NCBI GenBank assembly: GCA_020726505.1
Contig: JAHLEZ010000005.1
Span: forward strand, 1,550,001-1,614,000
Direction of reading: 5' to 3'
Length of the DNA stretch: 64,000 bases
Source of the DNA: Leptodontidium sp. MPI-SDFR-AT-0119
Taxonomy: Eukaryota; Ascomycota; Leotiomycetes; Helotiales; Leptodontidiaceae
Under the pieces are notes generated by a model. It was not told the origin of the DNA and did no database searches. It worked only from the letters and a program-made list of their open reading frames with translations. This document shows, in pieces, positions 34,501-46,480 of the stretch (the stretch's first letter is position 1; every line of letters starts with the position of its first letter). A program made the translations under genes and the position numbers.

Positions 34501-37100
34501 AAGCTTTTGTATCAGCTTTGAAAAACGCGACGAATCTCAATACTCCCACTGAGATGCAGGCGAAGAATGTTGAAGCACTGAAGGTTCTGATCGAGATTGG
34601 CCAGACAGAGGGCAACCTCCTGAAGGGCTCTTGGCGAGATATCCTGATGTGCATCAGTCAATTGGATAGGCTGCAGTTGATATCTGATGGCATCGATGAA
34701 GGTTCCATTCCAGATGTTTCTAAAGCGAGAATTGTTCCTGCCTCGAAAGCGGATGCACAATCGGCGTCCAGAAAATCGAGTCAGTCACAGCGACCAGCCC
34801 GTCCCAGGCCTCGGTCAACAACTACGAGCACCAGCTATTCGATGGAGATCGCCATGGAAAGTCGTTCGGACGAAGTCATTAAAGGAGTTGATCGGATATT
34901 TACGAACAGTGCAAATCTTTCTGGTGAAGCCATTGTGCACTTCGTAAGAGCGTTGACGGAAGTCAGCTGGGAAGAAATCAAAATTTCAGGCCAGACGGAA
35001 AATCCAAGAACATACTGTCTGCAGAAGCTGGTTGAGATCAGTTACTACAACATGACCCGTGTGAGATTCGAATGGACGAATATCTGGGCTGTTTTGGGCG
35101 AACATTTCAACCGCGTTGGTTGCTACAATAACACTCGGGTCGTTTTCTTTGCCCTGGACTCGCTGCGTCAGCTTTCTATGCGATTCATGGAGATCGAAGA
35201 ATTGCCGGGTTTCAAATTCCAGAAAGACTTCCTCAAGCCATTCGAACATGTTATGGCCAACAGCAGTGTTGTCACGGTCAAGGATATGGCACTCCGCTGT
35301 CTCATACAGATGATCCAAGCTCGAGGGTCAAATATTCGTTCAGGGTGGCGAACTATGTTCGGTGTGTTCACTGTGGCCGCTCGAGAGCCATACGAGAGCA
35401 TCGTCAACCTTGCCTTTGAGAATGTCAATCAAGTGTACAAGACACACTTTGGTATGGTCATATCTCAAGGCGCATTTGCAGATCTCGTCGTATGCTTAAC
35501 AGAATTCTCCAAGAACATGCGATTCCAGAAGAAGGGTCTCCAGGCCATGGATACTTTGAAGTCGATCATCCCAAGGATGCTCAAGACTCCCGAGTGCCCA
35601 TTATCAAACAAGTCGGACGCAAATTCCGATGGCTCTGTCAAGACCGAGACATCCAAGCAAGTTAGCAGAACATCGCAAGAAGAAGCCTTCTGGTTCCCGG
35701 TTCTATTCGCCTTCCACGACGTTCTGATGACAGGTGAGGATTTGGAGGTTAGATCCAACGCCCTCAATTATCTTTTCGAGTCCCTCATCAACTACGGCCG
35801 AGATTTCCCACACGATTTCTGGGACATTCTCTGGCGACAACTTCTCTACCCCATCTTCATGGTCCTCAAGTCCAAGTCTGAAATGTCGAATGTCCTCACA
35901 CACGAAGAGCTGTCTGTCTGGCTGTCGACCACCATGATTCAAGCCTTACGAAACATGATATCTCTATTCACGTACTACTTCAAATCACTCGAATATATGC
36001 TCGACAGATTCTTGGACCTTTTGACCTTGTGCATATGTCAAGAAAACGATACGATCGCTCGGATTGGCAGTAATTGCCTCCAGCAATTGATCTTGCAGAA
36101 CGTGACCAAATTTCAGCCAGCACATTGGTCGAAAATCGTCGGGGCTTTCGTAGAGTTGTTCGAGAAGACAACCGCGTACCAACTGTTTTCCGCCACAACA
36201 TCAGCAGGAAGTGGGTTGGAGAATGGGATGTCGCCTGTGGATGAACCAACGGCGGATGAGAAATCCCTCAAAATTACCACTGCTAATGGGTCCATGACAT
36301 CTGATGCCGAAAGCATCAACGACGATGAGGCTCGGACGCCTACTTCGGCTGCTACGGATCTGGAAGACTACAAACCTCAGTCTGGGCTTCAACAACAGCC
36401 AGTCGTAGTCACAGCCGCCCGTCGGCGATTCTTCAACAAGATCATCACCAAATGCGTTCTTCAACTACTCATGATCGAGACTGTGAATGAGCTCTTCTCC
36501 AATGATGCTGTCTATACCCAGATCCCCAGTCCAGAACTTCTCCGTCTAATGGGTCTGCTGAAGAAGAGCTTCCTCTTTGCCAAGAAGTTCAACGAGAACA
36601 AGGAGCTCCGCATGCGTCTCTGGCGTGAAGGTTTCATGAAGCAACCTCCCAACCTTTTGAAGCAGGAAAGTGGCAGCGCAGCCACATACGTGAGCATCCT
36701 CCTTCGCATGTACCACGATGACAGCGAAGAACGAAAGAGCAACCGCGGAGATACGGAAGCCGCTTTGGTACCATTGTGCGCAGATATTATTCGTGGCTTC
36801 ACATTACTGGAAGAGGAATCACAGCAACGGAATATCATTGCCTGGAGACCTGTCGTGGTGGATGTGCTCGAAGGATACACGAACTTCCCTCGCGGAGACT
36901 TTGAGAAGTACATTGAGACTTTTTATCCACTGGGTGTCGATCTCTTGAATAGAGATCTAGGAGCCGAAGTCAGGATGGCCCTGCAGGGGCTACTGAGGAG
37001 AGTAGGAGAGATCAAACTGGGACTACCAGAACGGGCCGAAATCCCCTCCAGTCCGACGAATTCGATGACTCCTACGAGGAGGGGGTCGAGTTTCAAGTGA
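31596..37100 (+). CDS. SEC7: SEC7-like guanine nucleotide exchange factor for ARF GTPases
   Basis: Exons 31596-32852 and 32901-37100 give 1818 residues, the size of large fungal Sec7. The start at 31596 opens MMSSIVFVVSALETIAASKEA, a conserved part of the dimerisation (DCB) domain. Many relatives have a longer N-terminus, so an upstream exon may be missed. The HUS box region (LNYDCDRNVDNMFQ) precedes the catalytic Sec7 domain at about residues 630-820, with FNFKPKRGIELL and FRLPGESQKIDRF; the Glu of the latter is the catalytic finger. VIMLNTDAHS completes it. The long C-terminal part corresponds to the HDS1-4 helical domains. The protein activates ARF at the late Golgi and thereby drives vesicle formation. 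Confidence 0.95.
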
Positions 37101-37726
37101 GGGAGGGGAGAGGAGGGGAGAGCAGGACGTGGGAGTATAGACTCCGTTTCTCGTTTCAATTTGGGACTTGCTATTTGAGCATGGTATTTAGGGCATACAT
37201 TTTGGACTTTAGTCCACCGCAGAGGCAGCTTGCTTACCGTCTCTTGGTGAATGGATGGTCAGGGAGTTGACGGATGGGCAAATGAAAGAACTGTAGATTG
37301 GGTTTCTGTATGATATGAGATAGGTATACCGTGTGTGCGATTTTGTAGACTTTGGGGTAGCTAAGGTAGCGGATTCACATCTTCAATATATATATTTTCT
37401 TGCTTGGTGGCTGGGTGTCTCCGATGGCTCTCCAGGGCTCTCCTCGTGCACAGTCATTCTCATGATAAGCGAGCAGGGGAGCTCCTTCGTTGTTGACAGT
37501 TCAAGTATACCTAATCGGGAAGTCGCTACTTGCCAACGTCAACTTCTCATTTCCTTTCACCTCTATTCTTCACCTTCTATTCCTCGTCCTCTTCCTCTTC
37601 CACTTCCACTTCACCACACAACACCAGATTCTGACGGGTGGGATCAACGCCGTCTTCGCAGCTGCTTCTCCCGTGCGACTCTATCGCGAGAAGCAGTGTA
37701 GTCCAGGTAGATCCAAATCCTTCACG
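37101..37726. promoter_or_regulatory. SEC7 3' flank and promoter of the next gene
   Basis: No gene seen. A pyrimidine-rich block at about 37530-37610 (CTCTTCCTCTTCCACTTCC) precedes the next start codon and probably belongs to its leader. Confidence 0.5.
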
Positions 37727-39729
37727 ATGCCAAAGAACAAGATCAACCTCAACTCGCTGCCCCTGGGTGACCTGCCAGATGGTGGCTTGATCATCCTTTC
37801 TGGGGATAAGGTCACCATCAAGGATAGGGTCATCATCTATGAGACAGTTGAGAATGGAAAGGTATGTGCTTTTTGTATCTCCATGCTAGAGTCTTAGTGA
37901 GTGTGTAGGCCTGTGTGTGTGCTCATCTGCTGATGTTCGGGCGGCAGAAAGTGGTGAAGCTGTATCGCCAAGTGGATGGACCCCAGCAGATTCAACCTGC
38001 GCCAATATCGCAACAACAGCAACAGGGAATCAAGCGATCTGGTTCGCCGTTGCCTCCGAAGCCAGCGAGGAAACGAAACAAGTCAGCGACCAACCACCAG
38101 CGACAGCTTGTAAGATTCAGCCTCCAAAGGCACCCCAGAAAGGTACATTAACAAGTGATAGACCGCAGACCAACAACGCCGACAGCAAGAGATTTCCGCA
38201 GAGAGAAAGAGAACATCAGAGGAGCTGAAGGCATGTACAGCAGAGCGGCAAGCCATTACTGAGCTTAAGGCTAGCAATCCAAACCATCCCGATATTGCTT
38301 CTCGTTCCGCACTTAATCGGAAGAGGATGTTTGAGGTCGAGAAGAGAGCAAGAGATAACGGAATCCTCCGGCGGGCACTGAATTCCGAGTTAAACTTAAA
38401 GAGCGAATACGGTGACGACTGGGGAGGACAGGAGGTCGAAGAGAGCATGGTAGAATCCGAGCAGTACAACTCTTTTGGTCAACCTTACATGCAGAACCAC
38501 ACCCCATTGTTCAATGAACACAATTCGGATCCAAACATGTCTGGTTATCGATCGAACTACTCCTACTTCCCTACCTTCCAAGGTCAGTTCCAACAATCGT
38601 ATGCCGGTGCGCCAGGATTTCAGAGCCAGCCTGGAAACTTCTTTCAACAAACTGAGTCTGAACCTCAATATCCCGATGCTAATACCGATGCCCTCCCCAA
38701 TAACAAAATTCACCCCTCACGTCTCATGTTGATGAATTCGAACACTGCAATGCCCGAGCAATACTCCACGGAGCCAAAAGTCTTGATGAAGGTTACGGGC
38801 GAGAATATGGTTCCCTTAGCGAGGTCGAGGATGGGCAACAGGTCAATCGAGGAAACAGTGAAGTCGGAGTCAGAGGCACCAATGCTAAGAGAACCAGAGG
38901 ATGTATTAGGCGATAGGAATGCTCATGTGAACAGTTGGGAGAATCTCAAAAGAGGATATGGTCAGGTCAAGAAGGAGAGCATCACTATATCCGATACTCA
39001 GCTTCTGCCGCACGAAATTCCCATGTCGGATGGTGCAACTGCTTGGTTAGACGCCAATATACCACTAAAGGAGGATCCTACGCCGGTTGGGCAAACAGGG
39101 CAGCTTGATGATCCTATTCTATTAGGAGAAGACTTGGTGGAGCAGCGTTGTGTTCGAGACTCCGTCGCCGAACAAGCTCATGACGAGAGCGTTATCATCA
39201 AACTCGGACTACAGCGATATCGAGACATGGATGCCACACAAGATATGAGTTCTAGTCAAGTATTCTCGGTCAAACAAGCCAATGCAGAGAATTTTGTCGT
39301 CAAGCAGGAGCCAGGTGGTGTTGACATTGTTCGCGCAGCCATCACAGAAAATCAAGAACAGCTAGTCTTTATCAAGCAAGAGCCAATAGCGGGCCACAGT
39401 ACCGCCTCGCAACATAATCAAGATATGACTGTTCTCATCAAGCAGGAATCAGATGATGGCCACAAAATTGGTACAGGTGGTTTGCAGAAAGAGAATGTGG
39501 CTATCAGTAAGTGTCCTGAACTCGGTTTGATCAATAATGCAACTAACAAGCTGTAGAATTGGAACGAGCGGAACACGGAGACAGCTCGATGCACGCTGAA
39601 GCTACCATTAATGGCAAGATTGAAGGCACGGAACTTCCACGAGGGTTGTCACCTAGGAACCCTGCACTTGGAGAGCTATCGGTCAGCATTGCCGGTCGCA
39701 GGGATGAGAATAATAAGGAGACGGAATAA
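37727..39729 (+). CDS. Unrecognised 604-residue protein with SUMO-acceptor-like motifs
   Basis: Exons 37727-37861, 37948-38109, 38162-39506 and 39557-39729 join in phase. No known family is recognised. The N-terminal 60 residues (LPDGGLIILSGDKVTIKDRV) form a compact, ordered-looking segment. Next comes a basic, Gln-rich stretch (PPKPARKRNKS) that may act as a nuclear signal, then a charged helix (SALNRKRMFEVEKRARDN). The rest is low in hydrophobics and probably disordered. It carries five copies of the SUMO consensus hydrophobic-Lys-x-Glu: VKSE, VKKE, VKQE, IKQE and IKQE. I infer a nuclear, possibly chromatin- or transcription-linked protein, but nothing fixes a function. Confidence 0.8.
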
Positions 39730-41185
39730 TTGAGCATTTTTAGCTGGATGGCAATCTTGCACCTTGAGCTTTACACCTAGCTTGCATTTTCAGAAACAGA
39801 TGAAGAGCCCCAGCATTACTACCTTGAGGCAACCTGATGTTTAGACAAATGAAATACATTCCAGCATTCATCATCAGACGCTGGGATCCGTTTATGGGGT
39901 TGCCGTAAGACGTTGAATCTTGAATCTCATGAAACTGATCGTATGAAAGTGTTCCCATCAAAGAAACAAAATCTGGTCTGTTGGTTTGTTGAATCACCAA
40001 GGAAGTGGACACCAGCGAAAGCTCTCATTAATTTCACATATTGATAATTTTCCAAGAAGAGTTCCTGAGCCATTTTACCGAATAACATTTACAAACTATC
40101 ACTACTTCCTCAACCTCGCAATTGTCGATCCCATATCTTCCCCCGCCTCGAGCGTCTCCCTCGTCTTCTCATCGATCTCAACTCAGCTAGCTGCGTTAGC
40201 GAGGCTAGATATGATCCCTCTTGACTCAAAGGGCTTCTTTGAACAGAGGATCTCGATTTAGATACCAAGATATTCGACATACAGTGAAAGCGGTAATATA
40301 TATATATATATGTATATATTTTTCTTTTGCTTTTGAGCAAAGAACGAATCTAGATGTGGATTTCTGTGCTGCAGCGGCCCACCGTCACTTGAAGATTCCA
40401 GTCACTTATATAATAATTCCTTATTCACAAATCCTCTCTGGCATACTTATAATTGTAATAGATTCCGTACTGATCTCGCGAACTTCGGCCTAGAGAGCGC
40501 GGTGGCGCGGTCAGGTTTGAACCCTGACGCATCGTCAAAGCACGCTTGAGATTAAGAATGATATATCTCTCTATACCTGCAAGCTACTTTCAAATTCTTT
40601 CACAAGACTAAACTTTCCCTACGTCTACATACTTCATTCCAGCAACGCTCCATGCCGTAATTCGGAGCAATTCCACGGGCATTGTGGGGGCATGAGACCG
40701 TTTCTCCACCCTGTGCCCCATACCCCATGCCCCAGAGCCAAAGGATCAACACTATCGCGAACAAGGCTTGTTTATCTTTGCCAAGTAGCTAGAAATTTGT
40801 CGGACTAGGAAGTATAAATAGCGAAACGTCTGCTTCATGGGAGCTTGTGTTGACATTAAACGAGTCTTGGCTGCCAAGACTTGTCGGACTCTATCCAAAC
40901 ATACTCAAGGGTCTCATGCACGATGGCTTCTTTGTTGGATTTCTTACGTACATTGCCAGCTGGCTTCAGTAGTAATGTTTCAGGGTCGTCGTAGGCTCTG
41001 TAGGACACGAATAAACTGGCTGTGTTGCCTGGGAATTTTAATCGTTCTAGTAAGTTGATTCGCGACAGGCGTTCTCCGCTTGAGCTTTCGGAGATTAGCC
41101 GTGAACCTGCGCAGTGCGTGCTCACTCCATAGCTACCTGCTTGCGTAGGGATCATCAGACTTTTGCGACACAGCACTGCTCTACG
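39730..41185. other. 1.5-kb gap without a recognisable gene
   Basis: Contains a TA-rich microsatellite at 40295-40319. No open frame with family features; nothing tRNA-like holds up (see rejected items). Confidence 0.5.
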
Positions 41186-42426
41186 ATGAGTGCTCTATCT
41201 ATCCGACACCTTCAACAAGCACAAGTTTTGACTGCACTCTCGAAGCGTAGATATCTCCTCACCGAACAGGCCAGTACTCACCATCAACATGTTTGGCTTG
41301 CTAGCTCCGAGAGGTAATGAACTCACAGCTACAACTTCCGCTTTTCAATTATGTTAACTGCCGAATGCTAGCGATGGAGGACAATTCAACCTCAAGTCTT
41401 CATTGCGTGCCAAAGACAGCGAGCAGAGTGAGGCTATACGGCAGCTTAATACAGAGATGACAATTCTCAAGGGCCCACTCAGAAACGCTCAAGGCATACG
41501 GCAACTTGTCGATCAAATTGCTTTGATGGCGGGAGGTGAAGAACAAACACGAGCAGGCGTCTTCAAACATCTCGACTGCGATTTCCACAGGTACCACCTT
41601 GCCCAGAAACATAAATTTTCACGTCGTCAAGCCAAGTCAATTGCTCGGCAAATCTTGACAGCTCTCTCAAATACGCATAAGCAAGATATTGTTCATACAG
41701 GTTAGAAGGTATCTCCCATAATCAACGTCAACGAAGGGCTGAATTCTGTTAAATGCAGATATCAAACTAGAGAATATTGTATCCTCGCAATCTGCAAGCC
41801 CGACCACGTCGGACATTTTGGTCAAAATCATCGATTTTGGAGTTGGTATGTTTTTGTAGCACAGGCAGAGAGAGCGCTCAGGTACTGACACATAACACAC
41901 TTTCAGCATCACAACCGGGTGAGGACCGCTGTCGCATGATAACAAACCCGTATTGGCGGAGTCCTGAATCTTGGGTCGGAATTCCCTGGGGGACTGCGAC
42001 TGACATATGGTCATTTGGGGCTGTTGTAAGAAGTTCACCGTTTACTCTCTTTTGCTATGCCCATGCGCTAACCTATTCTCTATTGTTCAGATTGGCTCCT
42101 TACTTATGGAACCTGGTGCGAAGCTCTTCCAACCCATGGGTGGTCTTGCAGGTGTACCTACCGATGAACAAGACCGGGAGTTTCTACGCTCGCTATGGAC
42201 GATGATCCCATTCCCCAAAACATTTCTTAAGCGGGCGCCCAGGCGATGGCAGGATGAGATTTCGAGATTTTCACCAAGACTGGCGCCCACTGGAGCGCCC
42301 ATCACATTGTCTTTCGTAGGAGAACTCTTTGAGGTCCCGAGGGCGGACTGGGAATTCGTTGGGGATATTTTGCAGGTGGATCCTGATACAAGACCTACTG
42401 CCGATGAGCTTCTGCAGCACACTTAG
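41186..42426 (+). CDS. Divergent protein kinase-like protein
   Basis: Exons 41186-41313, 41372-41700, 41759-41845, 41907-42025 and 42091-42426 give 332 residues. The catalytic half is clear: HTDIKLENIV (HxD loop with Lys and Asn), IDFGVA (DFG), YWRSPESW in place of APE, and ATDIWSFGAV. The ATP-binding half is weak. No glycine loop or VAIK-type lysine can be pointed to; FNLKSSLRAKD is the nearest candidate. The C-terminal lobe ends RPTADELLQH, as in many kinases. It belongs among the fungal lineage-specific kinases of unknown substrate. Catalytic Asp and DFG are kept, so activity is possible. All introns have standard splice sites, which argues against a pseudogene. Confidence 0.78.
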
Positions 42427-43026
42427 CTCAACTCATAAGATGGCAACATGGGTACTAATACCAACGTTTATTATCTTTAAGGCTACAACTCAACGCTCGT
42501 TACAACGGTAGTTATGCCCGCTAGACATCTCGTTTTGCGTTTACCACATTGGCTCGCTCAGCTACCTCTCGACGAAGCTGCTCTAGGTGCGCCTTGCTTG
42601 CCATGTCAATTTAGAATCGGAGAATCGAGGAATCGGAATTGAGTATAGCCAGGCTAGATAACATCACCGGGTCTCAGGCCCTGGAAAGAAGGGGGTGCAA
42701 TAAGTGCCGAACGCTTCTACCATCGTATACCTACCAAGAGAATGGACAACAAACCATGAACATAAAATCAGATGACAGAGAAAATGAATACATAAACAGA
42801 GTAGAGAGTCTTTAAGGTCATAAGCGAAGAAGCATTGAGGTTTGATAGTACAAAAAGGTGTTGTTGTTTCCGAAATCTACACGCTTAAAATGCAGACTCC
42901 GAAGATGGTGATAAAGGTGGTTTTTGCTGGTATGTAGGCAGCCCATCCATCGGAAACTCCCTTCCTTCTAGACGCCCGCCCCAAATCCCCCTTCCGTATC
43001 CCCCCAGTATGTATGTGCGGGAAAGT
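42427..43026. other. Convergent gap
   Basis: 3' flanks of the kinase-like gene and of malate dehydrogenase; no feature seen. Confidence 0.5.
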
Positions 43027-44468
43027 TTACTTTCCTGGGTTCGACTCGACGAAAGCAACACCCTTCGCGATGTTCTGGAGACATAGAGTTAGTAATTGAT
43101 TTTGGGGTTTGACTGGAGTGCAAACATACCTTCTTCAAGTCCTCCAAGCAGGCATCCAAAAGCTTCTGCTCTTCAGCGGTGATCTTTCCAACATCCTGGA
43201 TCTCCTCAACACCGTTGGGGCCCAAGAGGACCTTGCTGGCGAAGAACTCGACACCCTGGTCCTTGTACAATGGGCTGTCAACGAAAGTTGGCTCAATAAC
43301 ACCCTTCTCACCCTGAGCAGCCTTCAACAAGCTCTCGGCGAAACGGGCACCAGCCATAGCCATGGAGAGGGTAGCAGATCCAGCACCATCCTTGGCCTTA
43401 ACAACCTCGTCACCACCGAATTGGACACGGTTCAAGAGGTTAGCATCACCGACGAGATCGGGGTGCTTGGATTGGGAGAAGAGAGGAACAATGGTAACAC
43501 CGGAGTGACCTCCGACAACAGTAATAGCCTCATCAGCTGGGTCGGTCTTCTTGATCTCAGAAACGAATCGGGAAGCACGGACAACATCGAGGGTAGTGAC
43601 ACCGAAGAGACGCTTTGGGTTGTAGACCCCCTTCGCCTTGAAGATCTCAGCGACAATTGGGACGGTGCTGTTGACTGGGTTGGAGATGACCAAGATGTTG
43701 GCATCTGGGGCAGACTCGGCAGCGGCCTTTGCGAGATCACGGACAATCGAGGCGTTGGTGTTGAAGAGATCATCACGGGTCATGCCTGGCTTACGGGGGA
43801 CACCAGCTGGGATGAGAACGATCTCAGCGCCCTTGAGGGCTGCTGCGAGACCGCTTGGTGTTGGGTCATATCCGGTAACTTTGCTCTTAGTGTTAATGTG
43901 GCTAATATCAGCGGCAACACCTGGTTATAGAGTCAGAACTGCAGAAGCCTGTGTGTCCAAAGCATTGTGTTTCCATTTAAGATAGCCCATCCTTCATATA
44001 TGAACTCGACGTACCTGGGGCGAGACGGATATCGTAGAGGGCGAGGTCTGTAACGCGGGGGTTGAGCTTCAAGAGAAGAGACAGAGGTTGTCCAATTCCA
44101 CCAGCAGCACCAAGAACTGTGACTTTAGACAACTAGATATTCAATGTTAACAATTGATCAATCAAAACAATGCCTTGCTGTGTTGATTCCAACACCCAAC
44201 GTCAAAAATCCAACTCCAACATTCAAAAGAACTGCTTCCCCATCACAACTGCAGCAATTGGGATCTCAAGAGCTGCCAATCATCCCTCATAAACCCGCAG
44301 AAGCATTTTCATCTCTGCGGTCAACAATTGAAGCTTCCCAACCTCGGCCCAACGGTCTGGAGATAGTTCGGGGTATTTGCATCGAAAGGTTGAACTCACA
44401 TCTCTGGCAGTTGCGGAGAAAGCCCGTCTCTGGGCAGCGCCCGAGAATGCTCTGCGTGTGGCAAACAT
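43027..44468 (-). CDS. Mitochondrial malate dehydrogenase
   Basis: Exons 44468-44400, 44132-44015, 43920-43130 and 43074-43027 give 341 residues; the first intron is long (267 bases). The N-terminus [18 protein letters not shown] is a mitochondrial presequence. The NAD-binding loop is [12 protein letters not shown], the substrate-binding arginines lie in [17 protein letters not shown], and the active-site His is in [13 protein letters not shown]. Length and order match NAD-dependent mitochondrial MDH, which interconverts malate and oxaloacetate in the citric acid cycle. The last exon encodes only 15 residues. Confidence 0.96.
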
Positions 44469-45608
44469 TATGTGAATATGAAGGTTGATTTGTAGAGGAA
44501 GGAGATGAGGAATTGGAGATGTGAGAAAGGCGGACGGATGGACTGGAGAGAAGGAGGAGCTGAGAGAATTTTGAGCTAGGCGTGACCAGCGAGAGGAGAG
44601 CTCCGGTTCCGAGCGAATGAGGGAAGCTAATCCTGGTTCGGATCAAGCGGCTTCTTCGGAGTCACGTGGATTGGGAATCAAAACAAGATTTTTCGAGATC
44701 TTGGGTCTTCACAGTGAGCGTGTGCGTGTTCCGTCATGAATTTGTCAACAAAGGGCAGAAAAGCTATCAGATTAACTTTCATAAAGAGTGAAGTGAAGTA
44801 AGAAAGCTCTTGATTTCATGTTCACATTCTGCAAATCCCCGAATGTTCTACCCCAGATTCTCATCCGAGACATCCAAGAGATGGAGAGCATGTCTTGACT
44901 TTGATTCAATTGAAAAGCTTTGCAAGCCAACAGAGGTTCTCTTTTTACCATTGTAGTATAGGCAAGTGCTAGGCCATCACAGACTCATCAATCTCAGTTG
45001 ATGGCAGGTAAGTTGCAAAGCCCCCTAGCTATGACGTTCATAACTCAAGTCCCCAAACTCGAAATATTTGCTTTGTTATAGCGACAGTAGCCCTCTTTCT
45101 ATTCGATATGATTTTTCATAGATAATGCATACCTTTTATGTTCTTAGGGATAGCTATGCTTATTGCCGATATTCAAGCCTGTGTTGAGGGTGCTGTGGCC
45201 TGTTGATTATGTGCTCTCCACTCTTCATCCAGCTAGCACAGTTCGAACAGGATGCAAAAAGACGCTTATGAAAAGTACGCATTTTGTCATTTTGAATCAA
45301 CCCATGCTACTTCCTACTTTCTCATCCAATCTCAAGAGAAAATCCCAACTCTCACCACTCAAACCAACAAACCATCAAACTCCAGCATAAGCGAAACAAC
45401 GCAATGCAGTTCCATCCCTATAAACAAATGAAAAAGAGAACTATATACATTAGCGAGGCCGTAATTGACGGATGCCTCAACTCCATGACAACAAAGTTAT
45501 ATATAGTAATCATCATTCATAACCCCCCCCCCCCCCCTCTCTCTCCTTCCTCTTCATCCTCAACACCTCTTTCGATCTCACCTACTCTCTCCCTCTCCTG
45601 TTCTTCCT
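44469..45608. other. 1.1-kb gap with C-rich and pyrimidine tracts
   Basis: Contains the MDH promoter and the 3' flank of the NLP gene. A 15-base C run (45523-45537) is followed by a CT-rich tract. No gene was recognised. Confidence 0.5.
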
Positions 45609-46480
45609 CTACCAAGTAGCCTTCCACAAGTTAGGATAGAAGTTAGCATCCTTGAACGGCACATTCGCATCCCCGAAATCCGTGTTCTCCAAAGCTGTAC
45701 GCGCAGCATCAGTCAAACTCTCCCACGCAACAAGCGGCTGCGTTCCTCCAACCGCAGTCGTGAGTCCACAAGCGTGGTTAACGGGCCAGATACTCTCGTA
45801 CTTGATGCGAGGAGAGGTGCCGGTGAGGGAGTAGCCAGAAGTCACGCAGTCCCAGCCACCGTGTGCGGAGGGGCAGACGGCGAGAATGTTGGATGCGGCT
45901 GTGCTAGTCGCAGAGGCGAGGTATACGATTGTACCCTCCCAGTCGTGTCTGTGGCCTAGACCATCTGAGGGTTCATCTTTGGGGAAATACCTGGATTATG
46001 TAAGTAATGAATGCGATGGATATGGGGGAACGTGATCTTACCAAGAGTACATCAAGACGAAGTTGCCGCCATACTCGCCGCTACGGACATAGATCTGCCC
46101 AGTGCTCGAACTACATCCTCCATTCGAAGCACCAGAAGTCGCAAGTCCACCACTATTCCGCAACAAAGAATCAGCTTCAGGTTCTTTCTACCGTACGGAG
46201 TACGAAGTATATAGCATGATGATAGGGTAAAGGTAAGATCTTACCCAGTATTGCCACTGGCATCCACGGCTGGGAACGGCACACATCCATTGACGACCTT
46301 CAACAAAGGCTGGTACGCCTTGTACACAGCACCTAGAGTTCCACTGGGTACCGTCTCAGGGAATCCAACGACTGCATCGTGGGCAATGACTGCGCGTTTC
46401 TCGATCTGTTGCTCGATTGGTGAGGCGACTACTGCGGAGGCTACGGCGAGCACTTTGAGGAGGGAAGAGAGGACTGCCAT
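45609..46480 (-). CDS. Secreted necrosis- and ethylene-inducing-like protein (NLP, NPP1 family)
   Basis: Exons 46480-46245, 46152-46042 and 45990-45609 give 242 residues. A signal peptide (LLKVLAVASAVVASP) precedes a Lys-Arg site. The family heptapeptide GHRHDWE is intact; its acidic and His residues bind the metal needed for binding plant membrane sphingolipids. Two cysteines in the N-terminal third (NGCVPFPAV and GGCSSS) fit the single disulphide of type-1 NLPs. Family members act on dicot leaf membranes or, in non-toxic versions, serve other roles; which applies here cannot be told from sequence. No breaks were seen. Confidence 0.93.

Noticed and set aside
40491..40560. tRNA-like hairpin (TCAGG stem, TTTGAAC loop, CCTGA stem) resembling an anticodon arm
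   Set aside because: No matching acceptor stem, D-arm or T-arm could be laid out on either strand.
43109..43930. Long plus-strand frame of 273 codons
   Set aside because: Exact shadow of the malate dehydrogenase exon on the other strand.
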